DNA from: CAJXZP01 sp049606935
GTDB taxonomy: Bacteria; Bacteroidota; Bacteroidia; Flavobacteriales_G; Salibacteraceae
Length of the DNA: 9,229 bases
Assembly: GCA_049606935.1 (NCBI GenBank)
Contig: JBMYWA010000082.1
Span: forward strand, 1 to 9,229
Reading direction: 5' to 3'
Shown here: positions 6,098-9,229 of the stretch, in pieces
Layout of the letters: the number at the start of each line of letters is the position of its first letter
Position numbering within the stretch: the stretch's first letter is position 1
Notes under the pieces: generated by a model
Database searches by the model: none
What the model saw: the letters and a program-made list of their open reading frames with translations, nothing else
What the model was told of the DNA's origin: nothing
Program-made: the position numbers and the translations under genes

Positions 6098-6957
6098 TTC
6101 TTCACTCCTTTTACCATTCTTGGTTTATCAAAAATATCATTCTTAAATTCACAATTTACAAATCCAATGTTTTCTAATAACTGAATGGTTTCCTGGGCAT
6201 ACTTTTCATTTATTTCAAAAAATAGCATCCCATTATTCCTTAATGACTTATGGGCCCATTTTGAAATAGACTTATAAAATAGAAGTGGGTCAGAATCTTC
6301 TACAAAAAGAGCTACATGTGGTTCAAAATTAAGCACGTTATCCCGCATTTCATTTTTCTCAGAATCCAGAACATAAGGAGGGTTAGAAATTACTACATCA
6401 AAGGTATTTGGTTTTGAATTAAGATTTAGAGCGTCTTCTAACCTAAACTCAACTGTAGCTCCTAAAGCTATTGCGTTTTCTTTAGCTAATTCAAGTGCTT
6501 TAGGCATAATATCTATAGCCTCCACTTTTGAATTTGGCAATTCTAAAGCTATTGAAATAGGAATACATCCACTCCCTGTTCCGATATCAATAATTGTGTT
6601 TTTTGCAGATTTATTGGAACTTTGTAAAACCCAAGAAACCAGCTCTTCGGTCTCCGGTCTGGGTATTAAAACGTTTGGCGAAACCTTTAAATCATATCCT
6701 CTAAAATTGGTTATTCCAGCAATGTATTGAACAGGCTCAAATTTGGCCAAACGCCTTGAAAAACCTATAAACGTAAGCAGCTGACTTTCCGACATCCTTA
6801 AGTCGGGGTCTTTCATAAAATCAATTCTTGACCAATTCAATTCGGCTTCAAGTAAAATCCAGAAAAAACTGTCTACCTCATTAATGGAATATATTTCATC
6901 CAGTTTTAAATGAAAATACCTTAAAACAGATTCAATTTTATTGTTTGGCATTTTCAT
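6094..6957 (-). CDS. prmC: Peptide chain release factor N5-glutamine methyltransferase
   Basis: PrmC (HemK) methylates the glutamine of the GGQ motif in RF1 and RF2 with S-adenosylmethionine, which speeds up release of finished proteins. The 287 residues are of usual length. An N-terminal helical domain (about 1-95) includes EPVQYI at 74-79. The Rossmann methyltransferase domain follows: PRPETEEL at 99-106, the SAM-binding DIGTGSGC at 124-131, and the NPPY motif at 192-195 that holds the target glutamine. An FEPHVALF segment (211-218) is also typical. The first ATG (6955-6957) is used; a second ATG two codons later is equally possible. It is the first gene of the six-gene operon, divergent from ribD, with a -7 element about 40 bp upstream. 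Its last codons contain the ribosome binding site of the next gene. Confidence 0.96.
   Translation of the reverse strand: MKMPNNKIESVLRYFHLKLDEIYSINEVDSFFWILLEAELNWSRIDFMKDPDLRMSESQLLTFIGFSRRLAKFEPVQYIAGITNFRGYDLKVSPNVLIPRPETEELVSWVLQSSNKSAKNTIIDIGTGSGCIPISIALELPNSKVEAIDIMPKALELAKENAIALGATVEFRLEDALNLNSKPNTFDVVISNPPYVLDSEKNEMRDNVLNFEPHVALFVEDSDPLLFYKSISKWAHKSLRNNGMLFFEINEKYAQETIQLLENIGFVNCEFKNDIFDKPRMVKGVKK
6105..6110 (-). promoter_or_regulatory. Shine-Dalgarno site inside the end of prmC
   Basis: On the minus strand this reads AAGGAG, 7 nt before the ATG at 6097. It fixes the start of the outer-membrane-like gene and explains how that gene is translated from within prmC. None of the other starts in the window shows a comparable site, in line with the weak use of Shine-Dalgarno pairing in Bacteroidota. 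Confidence 0.7.
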
Positions 6958-6995
6958 AATATTTTACTCTGAAGATTTCTGGTTTAATTAGGCGT

Positions 6996-7003
6996 CAAAT
7001 ATA
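6996..7003 (-). promoter_or_regulatory. -7 promoter element of the prmC-led operon
   Basis: The minus strand reads TATATTTG, a full match to TAnnTTTG. A start near 6991 gives a leader of about 33 nt. An A9 tract (complement of 7016-7024) lies just upstream, where an UP-like element or weak -33 region would sit. No TTTG is seen at the -33 distance. Confidence 0.55.
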
Positions 7004-7022
7004 GTGATTTGGGTCTTTTTTT

Positions 7023-7032
7023 TTACATGTAA
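7023..7032. promoter_or_regulatory. 10-bp palindrome between divergent promoters
   Basis: TTACATGTAA is a perfect palindrome between the prmC and ribD -7 elements. It would lie near -33 to -42 of the prmC start and about 40-50 bp upstream of the ribD start. It could be an operator serving both directions, but it is short and AT-rich, so chance is quite possible. Confidence 0.25.
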
Positions 7033-7059
7033 CCATCCAATCAATTAATCATAAAAAAC

Positions 7060-7067
7060 TACATTTG
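7060..7067 (+). promoter_or_regulatory. -7 promoter element of ribD
   Basis: TACATTTG, identical to the SRP RNA -7 element, matches TAnnTTTG. It ends only 11 nt before the ribD ATG, so the predicted transcript has a leader of about 6 nt and may be nearly leaderless. No -33 TTTG is apparent. There is no room for an FMN riboswitch between this element and the start. Confidence 0.6.
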
Positions 7068-7078
7068 AAACTCAATAA

Positions 7079-8116
7079 ATGGAAGAAAACAACGGAAAAT
7101 ACATTCGTAGATGTTTGGAGCTAGCAAAGCTGGGTAAGGGTAACGTTTCACCCAACCCAATGGTTGGATCTGTTATTGTTTTTAATAACCAGATTATTGG
7201 TGAAGGTTATCACATGCAATATGGCGAGCCTCATGCCGAGGTAAATGCTATTAACTCCGTAAAAGATAAATCTCTATTACCTAAATCTACCATTTATGTC
7301 TCTCTAGAACCCTGTTCTCACTTTGGGAAAACACCGCCATGCGCAGATCTAATCATAAAACACAAAATCCCAAATGTGGTTATTTCCTCTTTAGATGAAA
7401 ATGAAATTGTATGTGGAAATGGGGTGAAAAAATTAAAATCTGCAGGTGTAAATGTTACCTCGGGCGTATTGGAACAGGAATCAAAAAGACTAAACAAGAC
7501 TTTTAACAAATTCCAAAACACCAAGTTACCCTGGGTAATTTTAAAATGGGCTCAAACTGCCGATGGATTTATTGATCATGAACGAACAGGTCAACAACCT
7601 AATGCTTTGCAGATTTCAAATAGTGTGAGCTCTACGTATGTTCATAAACTACGGGCTGAAGTGGATGCCATTTTAGTAGGTAAAAATACGGTGATTAAAG
7701 ACAACCCATCTTTAACTACTAGGAGATGGTTTGGTGCTAATCCTTTAAGGATAGTTATTGATAAAAATTTAGATCTAGATAGACAGTTTAAAGTATTTGA
7801 TAATAATGCTAAAACCATTGTATTTAATTCCCAAGAATCTAAATTGGAAGGACAAATAGAATTTGTTAAAATTCCATTCAACACCCATTATTTAAAAACC
7901 ATTTTAATGTGGCTAGGAAGTAAAGGAATTCAAAGTATTTTAGTGGAAGGAGGAGCATTCACATTACAGCAGTTTATTAACCACAAACAATTTGATGAAT
8001 GCATTGTAATAACAGCTCCTCAAATAGTTAAACAGGGAATCAAAGCCCCGGAGCCAAATTTTCATTTTCAACAAAGTTTTTCTTTAGGAAACAACAATAT
8101 TTCTATTTATGAATAA
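7079..8116 (+). CDS. ribD: Bifunctional riboflavin deaminase/reductase RibD
   Basis: RibD carries out two successive cytoplasmic steps of riboflavin synthesis: deamination of the diaminopyrimidine made from GTP, then NADPH-dependent reduction of the ribose side chain. The 345 residues are close to normal length. The N-terminal zinc deaminase domain (about 1-145) has NPMVG, the HAE motif (H52, E54) and PCSHFGKTPPC with zinc ligands C79 and C88. The reductase domain (about 150-345) has KWAQTADGFI, LRAEVDAILVG, KDNPSLTTR and LVEGG. The Trp-Ile-Thr motif usual after the reductase loop reads QIS here, a modest variation. ribD starts a plus-strand unit divergent from prmC. Its stop lies inside the first codons of the TPR gene (8-nt overlap), so the two are probably cotranscribed. 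Confidence 0.96.
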   Translation: MEENNGKYIRRCLELAKLGKGNVSPNPMVGSVIVFNNQIIGEGYHMQYGEPHAEVNAINSVKDKSLLPKSTIYVSLEPCSHFGKTPPCADLIIKHKIPNVVISSLDENEIVCGNGVKKLKSAGVNVTSGVLEQESKRLNKTFNKFQNTKLPWVILKWAQTADGFIDHERTGQQPNALQISNSVSSTYVHKLRAEVDAILVGKNTVIKDNPSLTTRRWFGANPLRIVIDKNLDLDRQFKVFDNNAKTIVFNSQESKLEGQIEFVKIPFNTHYLKTILMWLGSKGIQSILVEGGAFTLQQFINHKQFDECIVITAPQIVKQGIKAPEPNFHFQQSFSLGNNNISIYE

Positions 8117-9229
8117 ATTGACCGGTACATTTATTTTTATTCTTTTAAGTTTTTGCACCTTAGGCTCTAACTTTAAAGCCGATAGTATTTCCTCTTTGTT
8201 AAATTCTACCACTGATCCTAGAACAACCGCTAACCTAAAAATTGAACTCGCTTGGATAAAAAAATATGAGGATTTAAAACTATCCACTAAAACAACCTTA
8301 GAAAATTTAAAACAGTTAAACCAATTGAATGATGACGAGGGCGTTGCTATTGCAACTAGTTACCTTGGAGTGTATTATTATTTAGACAACAAATTACCCG
8401 AGGCTGTAATTCAGTTAAAAATAGCCGAAGAATACTTTGAAAGGGAGCAAAATGTTGATCGTCTTTGTAGAGTTTACAACAATTTAGGAGTTTGCTACGG
8501 AAGTTTATACAACTACATTGAAGCGCTATCTTATTATAATAAAGTATTAGACCTAAAAAATCAGCTCCCTCAGGTTCACGATATTTCTAGTAATTTAATA
8601 AATATTGCAAGCATTTACTACAACCAAGGTGATTACAACCAATGCATTAACTACTATGAACAAGCACTAGTTTTAACCATCGCAAATAAAAACCATGAAT
8701 CAACCGCCATTGTTTATTCTAATTTAGGAGCAAGCTACGAACGACTAGGAAATTATCCTGAATCAATTAATTATGCCTTAAAGGCCCTAGAAGTGTATCA
8801 AAATAAAACAGAGAATAAATTAGCTATAATTCGCACCTACTCCAATCTAGGTTCTACTTATATGTCGTTAAATAAACTAGAAGAAGCTCGACACTATTAC
8901 AATAGATCATCGGAGTTAAACAAAGAAGCGAACAGCGAAGGGCAACAAATTGTAATTTTAAATAATTTGGCAGAGTTAGAACGACTATCTGGCAACTACA
9001 AGCAAGCCAAAACACATGCATTAAAAGGACTTTCGCTAAGCATAGCCACAAACAATAGTGAAGAGGAATTGATTAGTTTAAATACGCTTTCGAATATTGA
9101 AAATGATTTACAAGATTATAAATCTTCATTATGGTATTACAAAGAGTATATTCAACTTAGCGATAGTTTATTAGAAATTTCTAACTACCAAAAAACACAG
9201 CTTGCTTTAGATCAAAACCAATTAATTAC
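8109..9229 (+). CDS. Exported TPR-repeat protein, cut by the window end
   Basis: An open frame of 373 complete codons with no stop before the window edge, so the C-terminus is missing. The ATG at 8109 overlaps the last 8 nt of ribD. Residues 1 to about 24 look like a signal peptide (Lys3, then FIFILLSFCTLG); C16 follows Phe and is not a good lipobox. From about residue 80 to 353 there are about seven tetratricopeptide repeats at roughly 40-residue spacing, with signatures such as VYNNLGVCYGSLYNYIEALSYY, NLGASYERLGNYPESI and NLGSTYMSLNKLEEARHYY. TPR arrays bind proteins. The end, WYYKEYIQLSDSLLE followed by Gln-rich sequence, resembles Bacteroidota TPR proteins that continue into a coiled coil, a membrane helix and then a histidine kinase or LuxR-type DNA-binding domain. 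That continuation is inference. No link to riboflavin beyond position is visible. Confidence 0.85.
   Translation, partial: MNKLTGTFIFILLSFCTLGSNFKADSISSLLNSTTDPRTTANLKIELAWIKKYEDLKLSTKTTLENLKQLNQLNDDEGVAIATSYLGVYYYLDNKLPEAVIQLKIAEEYFEREQNVDRLCRVYNNLGVCYGSLYNYIEALSYYNKVLDLKNQLPQVHDISSNLINIASIYYNQGDYNQCINYYEQALVLTIANKNHESTAIVYSNLGASYERLGNYPESINYALKALEVYQNKTENKLAIIRTYSNLGSTYMSLNKLEEARHYYNRSSELNKEANSEGQQIVILNNLAELERLSGNYKQAKTHALKGLSLSIATNNSEEELISLNTLSNIENDLQDYKSSLWYYKEYIQLSDSLLEISNYQKTQLALDQNQLI

Noticed and set aside
5366..6184. Plus-strand frames of 84 and 63 codons across the barrel-like gene and the end of prmC
   Set aside because: They are opposite strongly supported genes, with no start signal or family likeness.
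6958..7078. FMN riboswitch upstream of ribD
   Set aside because: The gap is only 121 bp, shared with the prmC promoter, AT-rich, and shows none of the conserved RFN-element segments.
7318..8287. Minus-strand frames of 67 to 80 codons opposite ribD and the start of the TPR gene
   Set aside because: They overlap well-supported coding sequence on the other strand and show no own features.
8854..9051. 65-codon minus-strand frame within the TPR gene
   Set aside because: The TPR frame is open throughout with clear repeat motifs; the Leu/Cys-rich antisense product is a by-product of that coding sequence.

Overview
The window looks like a chromosomal housekeeping segment of a member of the Bacteroidota, most likely class Flavobacteriia; the genus cannot be told. 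The evidence is AT-rich DNA with A-rich, mostly Shine-Dalgarno-less starts, repeated matches to the Bacteroidota -7 promoter element TAnnTTTG (positions 19-26, 378-385, 911-918, 6996-7003 and 7060-7067), many short lipoproteins and outer-membrane barrel proteins, and a gene of the DUF6913 type, a family I know from this phylum. There is no sign of a mobile element, tRNA, CRISPR array or prophage.

Left part (1-1420): a small bacterial SRP RNA gene (about 32-129, +) with its -7 element and U-tract; a 66-residue Cys-rich lipoprotein (155-355, -) convergent with it; a lipoprotein resembling DUF6265 (414-875, +); and a small Gly-rich secreted barrel-like protein (943-1371, +). A strong hairpin terminator (1391-1420) closes this part and probably also stops transcription arriving from the other side.

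Central part (1437-6957, - strand): six genes packed like one operon, in transcription order prmC, a 249-residue outer-membrane-like protein, ligA, a DUF6913-like gene, dapA and a DinB-family gene. The junctions are 4-nt overlap, 1-nt overlap, 1-nt overlap, 7-nt gap and 6-nt gap. Together they cover release-factor methylation, NAD-dependent DNA ligation and the first committed step of lysine/diaminopimelate synthesis, plus three proteins of unknown role. An AT-rich hairpin with a U-tract lies in the last codons of the DUF6913-like gene just before dapA.

Right part (6958-9229): a 121-bp divergent promoter region with one -7 element per direction and a 10-bp palindrome between them; ribD (7079-8116, +) for riboflavin synthesis; and an exported TPR protein (8109 to beyond the end, +) overlapping ribD by 8 nt and cut by the window edge.

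No stretch without a gene exceeds about 125 bases. I found no clearly new system. The items most worth a second look are the uncharacterised operon members, the hairpin before dapA, the altered DapA feedback-site residues and the truncated TPR gene.
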